Shown one piece after another: positions 31,673-42,453 of a DNA stretch of 64,000 nucleotides; positions within the stretch are counted from its first letter, which is position 1; each line of letters opens with the position of its first letter. Below the pieces are notes generated by a model, which saw nothing but the letters and a program-made list of their open reading frames with translations, searched no databases and was not told the DNA's origin. The stretch spans positions 806,001 to 870,000 of the forward strand of contig JAHQRK010000003.1 in assembly GCA_019828595.1 (NCBI GenBank), in the 5' to 3' direction. The DNA comes from Aphanomyces cochlioides. Lineage: Eukaryota > Oomycota > Saprolegniomycetes > Saprolegniales > Verrucalvaceae. The position numbers and the translations under genes are program-made.

Positions 31673-33275
31673 ATGCTCCTTCATCTTGTGAGTGTCTTTG
31701 TCGCTCTTGGCGCATCGCTCGTCGATGCACGAACGAGCATCGGCAATGCATCGCAGACCTTGAATCGTTTTGCGTTTGGCTCGTGCAACGATCAATCTAA
31801 GCACCAAATGCTCTGGCCTGTGATTACAGCGCGTGATCCTCAACTCTGGCTCTGGCTTGGCGACAACGTACTGTGCAGCTGACTTTCCTTCATAAGCTCG
31901 ACGCTAACCGTGAATGCATGCGTAGATCTACGGCGATATCCGCAAATGGGACAAGGATACGCTGACGAACGGCATCTTTCGACCTGCGCCGCCGGAAGTT
32001 CTCAAAGAGAAATACGAGTCTGGAGATACAAGAAGACGAATTGCATCTGACGCTCGCTATGCTTAGGCTGCAACTCAGCCACCCTGACTACAAAGTCTTT
32101 CGCGAACGCTTCCCCATCATTGGTATCTGGGACGATCACGACTATGGTAGGGAGGTCGCGATATCCACATCACTGATAGATGGCTAGGCATCAACGACGG
32201 CGACAAGAACTATGTGTACAAGAAAGAAAGCCAACAGCTTTTCTTGGACTTCTTGGACGAACCGCGAGACTCACCACGACGTCAACAAGAGGTTTGTCTT
32301 CGTGAGGAGCTTGTCGTCTGATGGCCGCGAAGGGAATTTACACGTCGTACGAGTATGGTCAAGGTGACCAACGCGTCAAGTTTATCTTGCTGGACAATCG
32401 ATACCACCGTGATCCATACAGCACTCCTGGCGGCGATTTTCTGGGCGAAGCGCAGTGGAAATGGCTTGAAAATGAGCTCATGACTACGACTGCAACGTTC
32501 AACGTGATTGCATCCGGTATTGAGATCCTTCCCAACGATCGATGGTACAAGATTGGCGAAACTTGGTCCAAGTTTCCAGCGTCGCGCACGAGACTTCTCA
32601 ACTTGATCCAAACGTCACGAGCTTCTGGCGTGATTCTCCTGAGGTACGACCAGCAACAACCCCGTTGAGATGACATTCTTGCTATAGTGGGGACGTTCAT
32701 TATGCTGAAATCCATCAAGTGAATTGTGGCTCCAAGTACGCCCTCACGGAGATCACGACTTCGGGAATGACGCATTCTTGGGTAATGCTGGCGCGATAAA
32801 GGACGTTGTGTGACTAACTGAGCCTTGGCGATAGAAACACTTCAATATGGCCAACCGAATTGGAATCATCCCGAGCATTGGATTCACGTTGGCCAACATG
32901 ATTCTGCCATGGCAGTACCGCGTGCGCCCTGATGAATACTATGGCGGCTTCAACTTTGCCGACATGCACTTTGACTGGAAAGCGTCTCCACCTACTGCTC
33001 ACGTCTCCGTATTGGGAAGAGATGGTCGCGCCAAGCTGCAACAAGTTATTCCTGCCACGCGATTCGAAGGCGATGCACCTGAGACCTGCGATTCGATTCA
33101 TGAGTTGGATCCGACAGAGTACCTCATCCGCAAGGTGGCTGTCGTCGTCGTCCTTGGCTCTTTATTGATCAGTGTCTTGGTCAATATGGTCGTCGTTGTC
33201 GTCTTGCCGCTTCAGCTCCTTTGGTTGCTTGTTACTGGCAGCTCTGGCAGCAAGGCCAAGGTTAAGACGCCGTAG
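31673..33275 (+). CDS. PhoD-like phosphatase, catalytically complete
   Basis: Seven exons (31673-31867, 31926-32017, 32067-32146, 32188-32291, 32333-32643, 32688-32781, 32835-33275) give 438 residues. A signal peptide (MLLHLVSVFVALGASLVDA) is followed by the PhoD-like metallophosphatase core: FAFGSCNDQ, LGDNIYGD, IWDDHDYGIND, and SGDVHYAE, which carry the metal-binding Asp, Asn and His residues. A hydrophobic segment at the C terminus (VVVVLGSLLISVLVNMVVVV) should anchor it in a membrane. It probably releases phosphate from esters in the secretory pathway or outside the cell. A diverged tandem copy follows. Confidence 0.9.
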
Positions 33276-33357
33276 AAAAAGTTTTTTTACATCGCACTTT
33301 ATCGCAATTTTGTCATTTTTAAATTTGCGTTGGAAAGGACAGATCGATCCACGGAAG

Positions 33358-34981
33358 ATGCATCTCGTAGCCGTCGCATTCCTCGCGGCAATCGGAAGCG
33401 CCGCTCACTTGACAGCAGTAGAGAGAAAGGCACTACCTGATGCAAGCTCCACGATATTGCGCAAGTTTGCATTTGGGTCTGGGAACGATCAAGATGCCAA
33501 GCAATTCATGTGGTCGAAGATTGCAGCGCGCCAACCTCAACTGTTTCTGTCCCTGGGCAATAATGTACGTGGACTTTACTCGCGCTTGATCAGCCCACGA
33601 GACGAGACGCTGAATAGATTTACGCAGATGAAATTGCGTACGAGTTCAAGTCTATCACGAAAGGCTTTGATCGCGATGCACCACCATACTTGTTGCGTGA
33701 AAAGTACCAGTAAGTTTTTTGCTCTCATGTGTTGCACCAAAGTCATGATTGTTTTAGGAAACAACTCAATAACTCAGACTATGTGCACTTTCTCTCCTCG
33801 ACCTCAATCATTGGTGTCTGGGACGACCATGACTATGGTACTCTGCTCTTACGTTGCATTTTAGTCTTATTGTTGTGAAGGTCGTAATGATGCTGGAAGC
33901 GAGTTTCCATTTCGTGAAGAGAGCCAACAACTCTTCCTGGATTTCCTTGGCGAACCAAGGGATTCAGTCCGTCGATCGCAAGCTGTTCATTTTTCCAGCA
34001 GTTGAATCCAGCTAACTGTTTCCTCAGGGCATTTACACATCCTACACGTTCGGCACTGACGCGAAATCTGTCAAGGTTATCCTGCTCGACTATCGGTAAA
34101 TACTATTCATGTACTCCCGAGCTCAAAAAATGTCATTCAGTTTCCATCGCGACCCATACTCGTCTTTGCATCCCAACGACCCATCCTTTAAGGGCTCGGA
34201 CGGAGACAATCTTGGTGATTCTCAATGGAGATGGCTGGAAGAAGAACTCCGCTCGTCAAAAGCGACATTTAACATCATCGCATCGCCCGTTCAAGTCTTA
34301 CCTAACGATCGATGGTTCGGCACCGAGTCGTGGTCCATCTTCCCTGCGGCTCGAGAGCGCCTCTTGGACGTGATCCAGCTCTCGCATGCTTCTGGAGTCA
34401 TCTTACTAAGGTACCAACGCAATGTCTAAGGCGTCCATGCGACTTAAAATATGTGTAGTGGCAACGTGGAGTTTGCGGAGACCAACCAAGTTAGATGTGG
34501 CGACGATGATGCGTACCGACTGACTGAGGTCACAAGCTCTGGTCTCACACACTCCTACTTGCAAGGCTCAGGGTTGTTCCATTTCATTTCTGCCTTGGCG
34601 TACACTATTGTCAACGCCATTTTGCCATGGTATTACCGAGCGGATCCTACCGTCCACTACGGAGGTTCGAATTTCGGTCAAGTTGTCTTTGACTGGGAGT
34701 CCTCTCCTCCGAAGGCATCCGTGTCTGTCATTGATCGTCGCGGCCGTACTCGTATTGAGACTTCTATCCCTGCTACGCGTTTCAGTGGTACCAATGATTC
34801 CATCGGATGCGCTCCATTGCAACGGCCATCTCCAGGGGACTATATGGTCCGCATACTCACTGTTATTTCGCTCTTCGTCCTCATTTTCGGAAGTATGATT
34901 GTGAACTTCATCGTCGTGGTTGTCGTTCCACTTCAGGTTCTCCGTGGAGCTTTATTTCAGACAAAGCCCAAGACAGATTAA
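33358..34981 (+). CDS. PhoD-like paralogue, probable pseudoenzyme
   Basis: Seven exons (33358-33564, 33618-33709, 33758-33837, 33881-33984, 34028-34095, 34141-34410, 34459-34981) give 447 residues with a signal peptide and a C-terminal membrane helix. Four intron positions match the upstream copy directly; one (34096-34140) is extra, and the last coding intron of the other copy is absent. The fold motifs are kept but key residues are changed: GSGN for GSCN, LGNNIYAD for LGDNIYGD, and SGNVEFAE for SGDVHYAE. WDDHDYG is intact. Loss of three metal-site residues in an otherwise intact gene suggests a pseudoenzyme. Confidence 0.85.
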
Positions 34982-35024
34982 AAGCTGTACAAATAACTCT
35001 CAGGTCAAAAATCTACCGACGTCG

Positions 35025-35753
35025 TCAACGATGTCTTCGTATTCCAGGCAGCTCGTTGGCCAGCAGGATCTCGTCAGGATCAGCTGCATCCTCTGCAGTG
35101 GCTTCTTCATGTGTCGAGTGCATCAAAGCGTCAAATGCTCCTTTAAACTGCATGATAATTCGCGCAGGGCGAACATCTTCATATTGTAGCTCACGAGGAC
35201 CACCGACAGCATTTCCTTGGCGGAGTCGCTCAGTCATGAGCCGATTCTGCTTGTCGACATAGTCTTGATCAATCGCACACAAATCGGGAAGTACAGGAGG
35301 CAGAGGTGCTTTCTGTGGAGTCGATGACCACAGGCTTTTCCAGAGCCCCACAATATTCTCGCGCAGTCGAGTGCCAAATGATTCCCGCCGCGCGAGTGCG
35401 TAACGCATGCGCATTCTTCTCACTTTCCAAAGAGCATCTTTGTCCACAATCGGACACGGTGCGACACCTCTTCCTTTCGGCATCTCTATCGACGATTTGC
35501 GAGGCGACCTGCCGGCCTTTTTTTGTCTTGTCGGCTCGTATGGCGAGAAGCGCACTCGACGAGGCGAGCTCAAGTCAACTAGTGGGGACACAACCATCGC
35601 AGCGCTGGCAAAACCACCGGTACGATTGATCGTGGGGCTTTTCAAATGAGCATCGTTTGAAGCATCCTTCGATGGGGAGGCGATCGCCCTCCTATCCTTT
35701 GCATCGGATGTACGCAAAATGCCGCGAACCGGCGGTGTCTTTGCTTGGCTCAT
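35025..35753 (-). CDS. Unknown basic, disordered protein with RVxF motif
   Basis: An intronless 242-residue protein. The N-terminal half is rich in Ser, Pro, Lys and Arg and probably disordered. It carries RRVRFSP near residue 67, which fits the RVxF docking motif for protein phosphatase 1, with SPYEP right after. The central part is basic and helical (WKVRRMRMRYALARRESFG). The C terminus is acidic (EEATAEDAADPDE). No family is recognised; a PP1-regulatory or cell-cycle role is only a guess. Confidence 0.65.
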   Translation of the reverse strand: MSQAKTPPVRGILRTSDAKDRRAIASPSKDASNDAHLKSPTINRTGGFASAAMVVSPLVDLSSPRRVRFSPYEPTRQKKAGRSPRKSSIEMPKGRGVAPCPIVDKDALWKVRRMRMRYALARRESFGTRLRENIVGLWKSLWSSTPQKAPLPPVLPDLCAIDQDYVDKQNRLMTERLRQGNAVGGPRELQYEDVRPARIIMQFKGAFDALMHSTHEEATAEDAADPDEILLANELPGIRRHR

Positions 35754-36779
35754 GGCAAGGCCAGACAGATGTGAATTGATTTCATTTTGGGAGAATAAAA
35801 TTCAATTGGTCAATACAAAATATTTTTCAATATTCAAATAAATGAATAAATATATTGTTGTAAGTCAATGTCTCAACGCTGCTCCTCCGTGATAGATACC
35901 CGAATGTAAAACATTGACTAAAAGAGTTTTTAATACATCGCATCATAATTAATACTACACCATTTGCCGGTTTAGTTCGTTTAACTTGCGATATATTTCG
36001 TACCATTTGCAATATATTTCGAATCACGTGCAATATATTTCGTATGTCTTGAATTTAATTTCGTCGTCAGCGACGAAAATCGATTTATATTTCACATGAC
36101 TTGCATTATATTTCGTACCTCTTGCATTTAATTTCATATTTTTAGCTTATATTTCGTATCACTTGCATTTAAATTCGCAGAAAAGAGAAAAAGTACATAG
36201 AAAAATTAACAAAAAATTGTTATCGACCTCATAAGAAATTGATGGGACACTTCAATCGCCATATAAGTCAATGCGAGCATCAAGCAAGCTCAGCAGAGTT
36301 CATATGCGCTTGCCCGTCGCGAATTCATAGCTCAAGCCAACACTTCAACACATGTGAAACTTCATATCTCAATAGGACATTCAATAGATTTTGCATTACT
36401 ACGAATTTAAATGCACGTGATACGAAATATAAGCTAAAAAATACGAAATTAAATGCAAGAGGTATGAAATATAATGCACCTCACGCGAAATATAAATCGA
36501 TTTTCGTTGCCGGCCACGAAATTAAATGCAAGTCATACGAAATATATTGCACGTGATTCGAAATATATTGCAAATGGTACGAAATATATCGCAAGTTAAG
36601 GACCTGTTCGGAGCGCATTTTGAGACAACGACATTTCGACACGTCAAAATACGCTGGCGATACGACAGACTGCAGCGCATTTGTCAGTCTGCAGGTATTG
36701 GTTAAAATGCATGTAATAAATCGGCCACTGAAAGGAAAGCGTAAAGTTAACGGATATAAGTCAGTCCGTTTTGCATTCG

Positions 36780-37355
36780 ATGGAAGGAGCTTCACGCGAG
36801 GAGCTGCTGCAAACGCTCAATGTAGCGATGACGAAGATAGCAGCATCGTCGACAGCCTCAACAAGTCCCGACGAGGCGCATCCGGCCCCGTCAGCAGCGA
36901 AACCATCGAAGCGTGTCGCAAAGAAGACAACAAGCATGACCAAGCAAGTCAAGACTGTTTGGACATCTGAGATGGTTGCGACTCTACTTGAAAAACGTTG
37001 CGACGACTATGCAGCAAGTTTTGAACTGAATCGGAGCGCTGCCCAATTGTCGATATTGTGGGGAAAGATTGCTTTATCGATCAACACAGTCCATGGTACG
37101 AACGTACCAGCACTGGCCGTCAAGAACAAGTATTGCAGTCTCAAACGCGAGTACTCAGCCATTCGCATGGCTGGGAAATCCACAGGAAATGAGGTCACTG
37201 TGACCTACCATGAGTACTGGGATGAATTGGTGTCTGCACTTGGTGGAATGCATGGTCTTGGTCACCATGATTATGCTTTCGGTGCGTCTGTAGACGACGA
37301 CAAATCGAGTTCAGATGAAGGGGGCGAATCGACTGCACATGGAACCAGAGTCTAG
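36780..37355 (+). CDS. Harbinger SANT/Myb-like DNA-binding protein
   Basis: A 191-codon frame from ATG 36780. Residues of about 60-150 (VWTSEMVATLLEKRC, LSILWGKIALSINTVHG, VKNKYCSLKREYSAIR) form a Myb/SANT-like domain, as in the accessory protein of PIF/Harbinger elements. That protein brings the transposase to the ends of the element. The N terminus is Ala/Ser-rich and basic. The frame ends at TAG 37353-37355, inside a perfect hairpin, and then stays open in the same frame into the next ORF. Confidence 0.75.
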   Translation: MEGASREELLQTLNVAMTKIAASSTASTSPDEAHPAPSAAKPSKRVAKKTTSMTKQVKTVWTSEMVATLLEKRCDDYAASFELNRSAAQLSILWGKIALSINTVHGTNVPALAVKNKYCSLKREYSAIRMAGKSTGNEVTVTYHEYWDELVSALGGMHGLGHHDYAFGASVDDDKSSSDEGGESTAHGTRV

Positions 37356-37381
37356 AACCAGCCCCTGGTTCTAGACTCTGG
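37345..37381. repeat. Perfect 17-bp-arm hairpin over the SANT ORF stop
   Basis: Arms 37345-37361 and 37365-37381 with a 3-nt CCC loop; the left arm is CCAGAGTCTAGAACCAG. The TAG that ends the SANT-like ORF is in the left arm and the ATG of the next frame follows the right arm by one base. Confidence 0.85.
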
Positions 37382-37382
37382 C

Positions 37383-37658
37383 ATGTCTAGACAGCGATCG
37401 AAGCGTCCAAAAAAGATCGACATTGGCCAAGGACTAGTTTCACTGGGTGAAAGCTTGGTCATGGGATTGCAAGGATTACAAAGTGTACAACCAAGCGCAG
37501 TTGACAAAAATGAATCGCGTGAGTTGCTTGCTGTTGTAAACAAGTTGGAGTCAGCATTGTCACAAAGCGCTACAATTCAAAACGAGCTGTTGTCAGCGGT
37601 GGTCCAAAATACATCAGTGGAGAATGAACTTCTAACATTTCTGCGGCGCAACAATTGA
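37383..37658 (+). CDS. In-frame continuation of the Harbinger accessory protein
   Basis: A 91-codon frame in the same frame as the SANT-like ORF, separated from it only by one TAG. It reads MSRQRSKRPKKIDIGQGLVSL and then a heptad-like helical end (NKLESALSQSATIQNELLSAVVQN) suited to oligomerisation. It is either the C-terminal part of one protein cut by a nonsense codon or a product of stop-codon readthrough. Confidence 0.5.
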   Translation: MSRQRSKRPKKIDIGQGLVSLGESLVMGLQGLQSVQPSAVDKNESRELLAVVNKLESALSQSATIQNELLSAVVQNTSVENELLTFLRRNN

Positions 37659-37759
37659 GTGTGGAGCATGCAACTGAATATAAGACACTTAATCAATCTA
37701 CGTTTATCTCATCTGTGGCAACATCTTTGCGTGAACGATTGAAGCCTAGCGTGCTAGAC

Positions 37760-38946
37760 TCACGCAAATTCATTGAGATATCGCATTACACTCTCTCTAG
37801 TTGCATTTGCCAAATCGCTATCAACAATGAATTGTTCGCTTGGATACACTATGTCCCCACCGATATGCATCCAATCCCGAGGCTCAACATGCGGTGCATT
37901 TGAATCAAGATCGATTATCCAGTTGTGAAGCACCAAAGTGGCTTCGATAACACGCACCATTGACTTTGGAGAATGGAATTCGAGTGGTTTCTTGAACAAG
38001 CGGAACTTGTTTTTCCACAGGCCAAAGCTTTGTTCGACAATAGTACGATTACGTGAGTGGACTATGTTGTAATGCGCTTTACATTTCTTCATGTTCGAAA
38101 CAATCGGAAACGGAGTCAGTACATGAGGGAGAAGCGTATAGCCAGCATCAGCGAGTATGTAGCCGCCATTTGGAATTACCCGCGACTTTCCAAACATAGA
38201 GTTCTTAAAAATCATTCTGTCATTTTGAGATCCAGGCCGCAATGAATAGGCTATGAACCTCTTCTTATCATCCACCAGCGCCATCAAATTGAATGCTGGG
38301 AATCCTTTACGGCAGTACCATCCTTCATGTTGACGGAAACGCTTGATCATAACAAGACAACCATCAATGGCACCATAGACATTTGGAAAGCCAGAGACGG
38401 ACTCAAGCCAGACGCTATTGAGCTCCAAGATGCTGCAGACGATGGCAACGCAACCGCAGCCGAAAGGTGTGCACGTTAAATGAGTAAAATGATTTCCAAT
38501 ATGTGTTCATATGCCTTTGTTTTTCCAATACCAAATATGAGAGCAACGCAATCCAGACCATCGCAGTGTGTGAGGTAATACATAGTGATGGCCAAGCGGT
38601 CCACAACATCACAACGGGCGCTGATGTGAATTGGGGGATGCACCTTTGTCCATGAGATGGAGAGTCGGTGTGCAATAGCAAAGAATGTCTTCCGCGAGCA
38701 ACGTAAGTATCTCAAAAACCAGCCATCCATGCCTGAAGCAGCTCGTACAGCTGGCCAAACGGATTGTCCGCTCCCGACAAAATCATTCATGCGCTCCGAC
38801 GGATTTTCGCGACCATCAACCACAGCAACAGTGGCCGCAATGACTGTAATCGTACACAGGATAGGAGCAATCTCCATGTCAAGAAATGATCTAGGGGACG
38901 TGAGAAAAGCCCCTGAAACACTTCGAACGTTATTTGACTTGGACAT
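37760..38946 (-). CDS. Harbinger DDE transposase, probably disrupted
   Basis: The 3' exon (stop at 37760, open back to about 38460) holds the DDE_Tnp_4 catalytic core: aspartates in VYGAIDGC and ILADAGYTL, and glutamate in RNRTIVEQSFG. The 5' exon starts at ATG 38946 (MSKSNNVRSV) and ends in GIGKTKAYEHILEI. A plausible intron with donor AAC-GTGCAC and acceptor CTGCAG (about 38422-38462) follows a TAA in the frame of exon 1, so the join needs a one-base frameshift. The copy is probably defective, or the intron is misread. Confidence 0.7.
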
Positions 38947-38971
38947 TTTTGCCAATCAGCATCTCTCAACG

Positions 38972-39020
38972 CAAACAACGCTCCAGATGACCTCTTTGAG
39001 GTCGTCTGGAGCGTTGTTTG
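38972..39020. repeat. 23-bp-arm hairpin near the Harbinger right end
   Basis: Inverted arms (CAAACAACGCTCCAGA at the outer end) of 23 bp with one mismatch and a TTT loop, about 55 bp inside the right terminal repeat and just upstream of the transposase start. It may be a subterminal transposase-binding site. Confidence 0.7.
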
Positions 39021-39128
39021 GGAAAATGCGCTGGAAATGATTTTGATTGGCTGAACGACAAAATGTCGCTATCGCAAAATGCGCTCCGAACAGGCCCTAA
39101 ACGAACTAAACCGGCAAATGGTGTAGTA

Positions 39129-39496
39129 CTTCGTAGTACACACGATCTTCGGTAGACGACAATCTTGGGGCACAATTGAAAAATATATTGAATATAAATA
39201 ATTGTTCAATATTTATGAAGTCCATGCCATCTTGAATGCATCAATTCTCCAGCATTCATATGAACGGGATAAAGAAACCCTCGATTGTAGGTCAACGATC
39301 CGGCGATGAGATGCGTGGTCATGCTGCTGCTATTCGTGTGGAGTCTAGGTATAATACGTGAATAAAGGCTAGTGAGAAATAATTGTTGATTGGCCAATGA
39401 GAAATAATTGTTGGGATGCCCAATACAAAAACAAAGATAACATTTTAAATTCGACTTGTTTTTCCTTTTTGAGCGCAATTTCCAATTTTGTGGAGC
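39129..39496. other. AT-rich intergenic
   Basis: No ORF can be supported. It is the flank of the foldback element and should hold the TAF5 promoter. Confidence 0.4.
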
Positions 39497-41885
39497 ATGA
39501 TGAACCTCAATATTGACGACCTGGTGGCATCGTACTTGGCTCAACGTGGCTTCCAGACTGGAACAGGGTCGACTCCAAGAGCTCCATTAGGTCTCCATGA
39601 GTATGCGCGTCATATCGGCTTATCCATCGATGCCTGTGCCTCGAATCATGTACTCTTCCATGGGATGCACAAAGGCGATCCAGCAGCGTACGAAAATGCA
39701 TACTCGCAACTCCTAGCTTGGATTGGCAATGCGCTCGATATGTACAAGCTTGAGCTCCATGCTGTTGCGTTTCCGCTTTTTGTACATTGCTACCTCGACC
39801 TTGTTGGGAAAGGACACACAGAGGCAGCGAAATCCTTTTTCCAAATCCATGCCAAGGACCACCAGCGCTTACACAAGATTGAAATTCGAAGCCTGGGCTG
39901 TGTACTCACGCGCGAGCATCTGACACTCAACGAATACGCAAAGCAAGTCCTGCACTCAAAGTTTCAAGTGCGACTCAGCATGCTGAGCTTCCAATTGCTT
40001 CATACCTTCCTGAGCGACCATCAAATGTTTCTTCTCCTGTGTATTCTCAACGACCGCGTTTCCATTTCCGTTGAGACTAACCACCCGTCCCTCACAATTG
40101 CTCAATGCGATTCCTCACTCCCATCAGCATTGATCGAAGAAGACGAATCTCCTCTGTTTGAATCCTCTGGTACTTTCTCGTTACCATTCTAGTCTCATCA
40201 ATCGTTAGATGAGATTTCTCAACGAGTTGAACACACTCCCGACGACAATCACATTGCTGCCCAAGTCACAAGCGGTGATTACGACATTGGCCACATGATC
40301 CAAGCCACTGGGAAAGACTTCAGCGATGCCCAGCCGACCTTAGACACATTGCACCGCGTGCCAATTCTCTGGGGTGTTTTGCCACCGCGAAAGGTACTTC
40401 AAGCCAAAAACTACCATTCCATGACTTGCTAAATGAAGAGAGTTGTCGCCACAGACGATGCAGATGGCGAGAATGGAGATGGCCCAGCGGGTCTTGATGC
40501 CCCTGGCGCATCGTCGACATCGGCGGCAGCTGGAAATGGTTCCTCATCACTCGACAAACCCAAAGACACAGATGCTGACGATGCATTGGAAGCGGTGACA
40601 GGTCCAGTTCCCGATCGATCATCTACCTACAATGCCAATATTCTCGAGAAACTGGTTCTGCGGCTCCCTGCTGACGTCCAAGAAGCGGTAATAGCTGTTA
40701 TATGTCTCTTGATGAGATCACTCTGTCTAGAACCTTCAGCATGCTGAAGCCAGACTCGCATTGAGTAGCACGCAGCTCCCGTCTGCACTGTGCTACACAG
40801 TTGCTAATGCCTCAGGCCATCTTAATAACGTGTGCTTCAGCACCACTGGCGAAGTAGTTGGCGGTGCTTTTGACGACGCCTCCTTTCGCGTGTGGCGACA
40901 AGACGGTGGTCCCCTCGGTGGATTTGCACACCATAAAGATCCCTCGTACAGTCGCATTGTCGATCGCATCCTCACCTATTTGTACGTAGGTCAGCGGTCC
41001 TGCGAGGTCATTCAGGCCCTGTGTATGGCTGTGCATTCACACCGGACAATCGATTTGCCTTGACAAGTTCTGCCGACTCGACCATTCGCTTGTGGAGTCT
41101 TGCCTCCCGAACCAACATGGTCTGCTATCGCGCTCACAATTATCCAGTGTGGGATGTGACGTTTTCCCCACTTGGATATTACTTTGCGTCGGCGTCGATG
41201 GATCGAACTGCCCGTCTGTGGAGCACAGACCGCGTTCAACCATTGCGCATCTTCGCAGGACATCTCGGAGACGTCGAGGTACAACCTCGATCGTGATTGC
41301 TTGCAGGGGACTCATTGATTCCGTAGTGCGTCGCATTTCACCCGAATCACAACTACATCGCAACGGGCTCAACCGACAAGACTGTGCGCATTTGGGATGT
41401 CCAGTCTGGTGCTTGCATCCGTGTCTTTTCAGCGCATTATGGAGGCGTGTCTGCTGTGGCGTTTTCCCCAAATGGCCGATACCTTGCGTCGGGTGGTATG
41501 GCTTTCAGCTTGTCGATGATGATGTTGACCACGAGCCGTAGGCGACGACGCGTTTGTAAATATTTGGGACTTGCACATGAACAAGCGCATAGAGACGCTT
41601 GTGGGCCACACGGATGCAGTTCATTCCGTGGCCTTTTCAGGAGAGAGCTCGATCGTTTGCAGTGGAGGTGCCGACCACACTGTCCGTCTGTGGGACATGC
41701 AACGTTTGGACCAAAGCACTCGTTCGGGTCCACCCGTGACTGTCAAGCCAGCCAAGAGGAAAACATCCGTGACGCCAAGCCATGCCCTTCTGAAAACATT
41801 TACGACCAAGCGCACCCCTGCCGTTCGCGTACAATTTACCCCGCGAAACCTCTTGCTTGTCGGTGGGGCGTTTGTCCCCCCGTAG
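39497..41885 (+). CDS. TAF5: TFIID subunit TAF5
   Basis: Seven exons (39497-40169, 40209-40393, 40439-40687, 40740-40945, 40990-41278, 41327-41495, 41542-41885) give 704 residues. The N terminus (NIDDLVASYLAQRGF) is LisH-like, followed by the all-helical NTD2 (LLAWIGNALDMYKLELHAV, then FPLFVHCYLDLV). The C-terminal half is a WD40 propeller with clear repeats: VLRGHSGPVYGCAFTPDN, NYPVWDVTFSPLGYYFAS, FAGHLGDVECVAFHPN and TLVGHTDAVHSVAFSGE. TAF5 is a structural core of TFIID (and SAGA in some lineages). Introns are 39 to 52 nt. The order and length match the family. Confidence 0.92.
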
Positions 41886-42453
41886 ATCTTGCTGCAATGC
41901 ATTGTAGCTGCGCTAGCGGTGGTGGTCGCGCCTCGAGTGATAGTTGTTAAGTAAAACCCTGGTAACAGATTTATCAAAATTGAAGGCACATGGGGGACAC
42001 GCTAGGGGCGGTCTTGTATTGTACTGCTGACGAATTGCCACCCATCATTCCTCTGAATCGATAATTTGCCTCGATGAGAAAGTGTTTCATCTGGTAGTTG
42101 TTGGTTGGGGGACTCGATGGGTGTTACTGGAGATTCCAGCACAATTTTATCTAGCTTAAACTATACTTGGATTTCTCTGAATCTCATTTGCAAAAAAAGC
42201 AAGATATATCCATGGCACATCCACTGAGTTACACTTGCGGCTGTCGTGACAGATCGTGCAGCGCATGCGCTTGAGCGAGTCCAATTTGCAGAGTAGTCGT
42301 CCATATGGCCGCTGTACACTTTGAACACGCTCTCGATGTGTGCGTATCTCGAGCTTCACAATAAGCAAACAAGCTGGACTGCCGGTAGAGTGGCAAGGTC
42401 GTGATGACCAGGACGACGAGCCACACAATCAACACACGCACGGTCATTGAAGC
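41886..42453. other. Intergenic, one uncertain minus ORF
   Basis: Between TAF5 and the next ORF. Apart from the minus frame at 42229-42447 nothing supportable is seen. Confidence 0.4.
42229..42447 (-). CDS. Possible small signal-anchor protein
   Basis: A 72-codon frame from ATG at 42447. The N terminus (MTVRVLIVWLVVLVITTLPL) looks like a real signal anchor. The rest is unremarkable. A GT-AG pair at about 42275-42325 could switch the frame to a Cys-rich end. The start is only 6 bp from the ATG of the divergent ORF at 42454, so at most one of the two is likely real. Confidence 0.3.
   Translation of the reverse strand: MTVRVLIVWLVVLVITTLPLYRQSSLFAYCEARDTHTSRACSKCTAAIWTTTLQIGLAQAHALHDLSRQPQV

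Larger units (their letters stand above)
36601..39097. mobile_element. PIF/Harbinger DNA transposon
   Basis: About 2.5 kb with terminal inverted repeats of 22 to 23 bp (left 36601-36622, right 39075-39097; shared core CCTGTTCGGAGCGCATTTTG). It is flanked by a TAA target-site duplication (36598-36600 and 39098-39100), typical of the superfamily. It carries the expected two genes, a SANT/Myb-like DNA-binding protein on plus and a DDE transposase on minus. Insertion in the foldback arm proves the boundaries. The ORFs carry probable disruptions, so it may no longer be autonomous. Confidence 0.9.
35953..39128. repeat. Large foldback element, split by a transposon
   Basis: Two near-identical inverted arms of about 228 bp: left 35953-36180, right 36400-36600 continued at 39101-39128. 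They are built of runs such as GCAATATATTTCG alternating with TTGCATTTAATTTCG. The spacer is about 220 bp. The right arm is interrupted exactly by the Harbinger element; removing it and one TAA copy restores the palindrome (CAAGTTAAACGAAC). No coding capacity of its own is seen. Confidence 0.85.
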
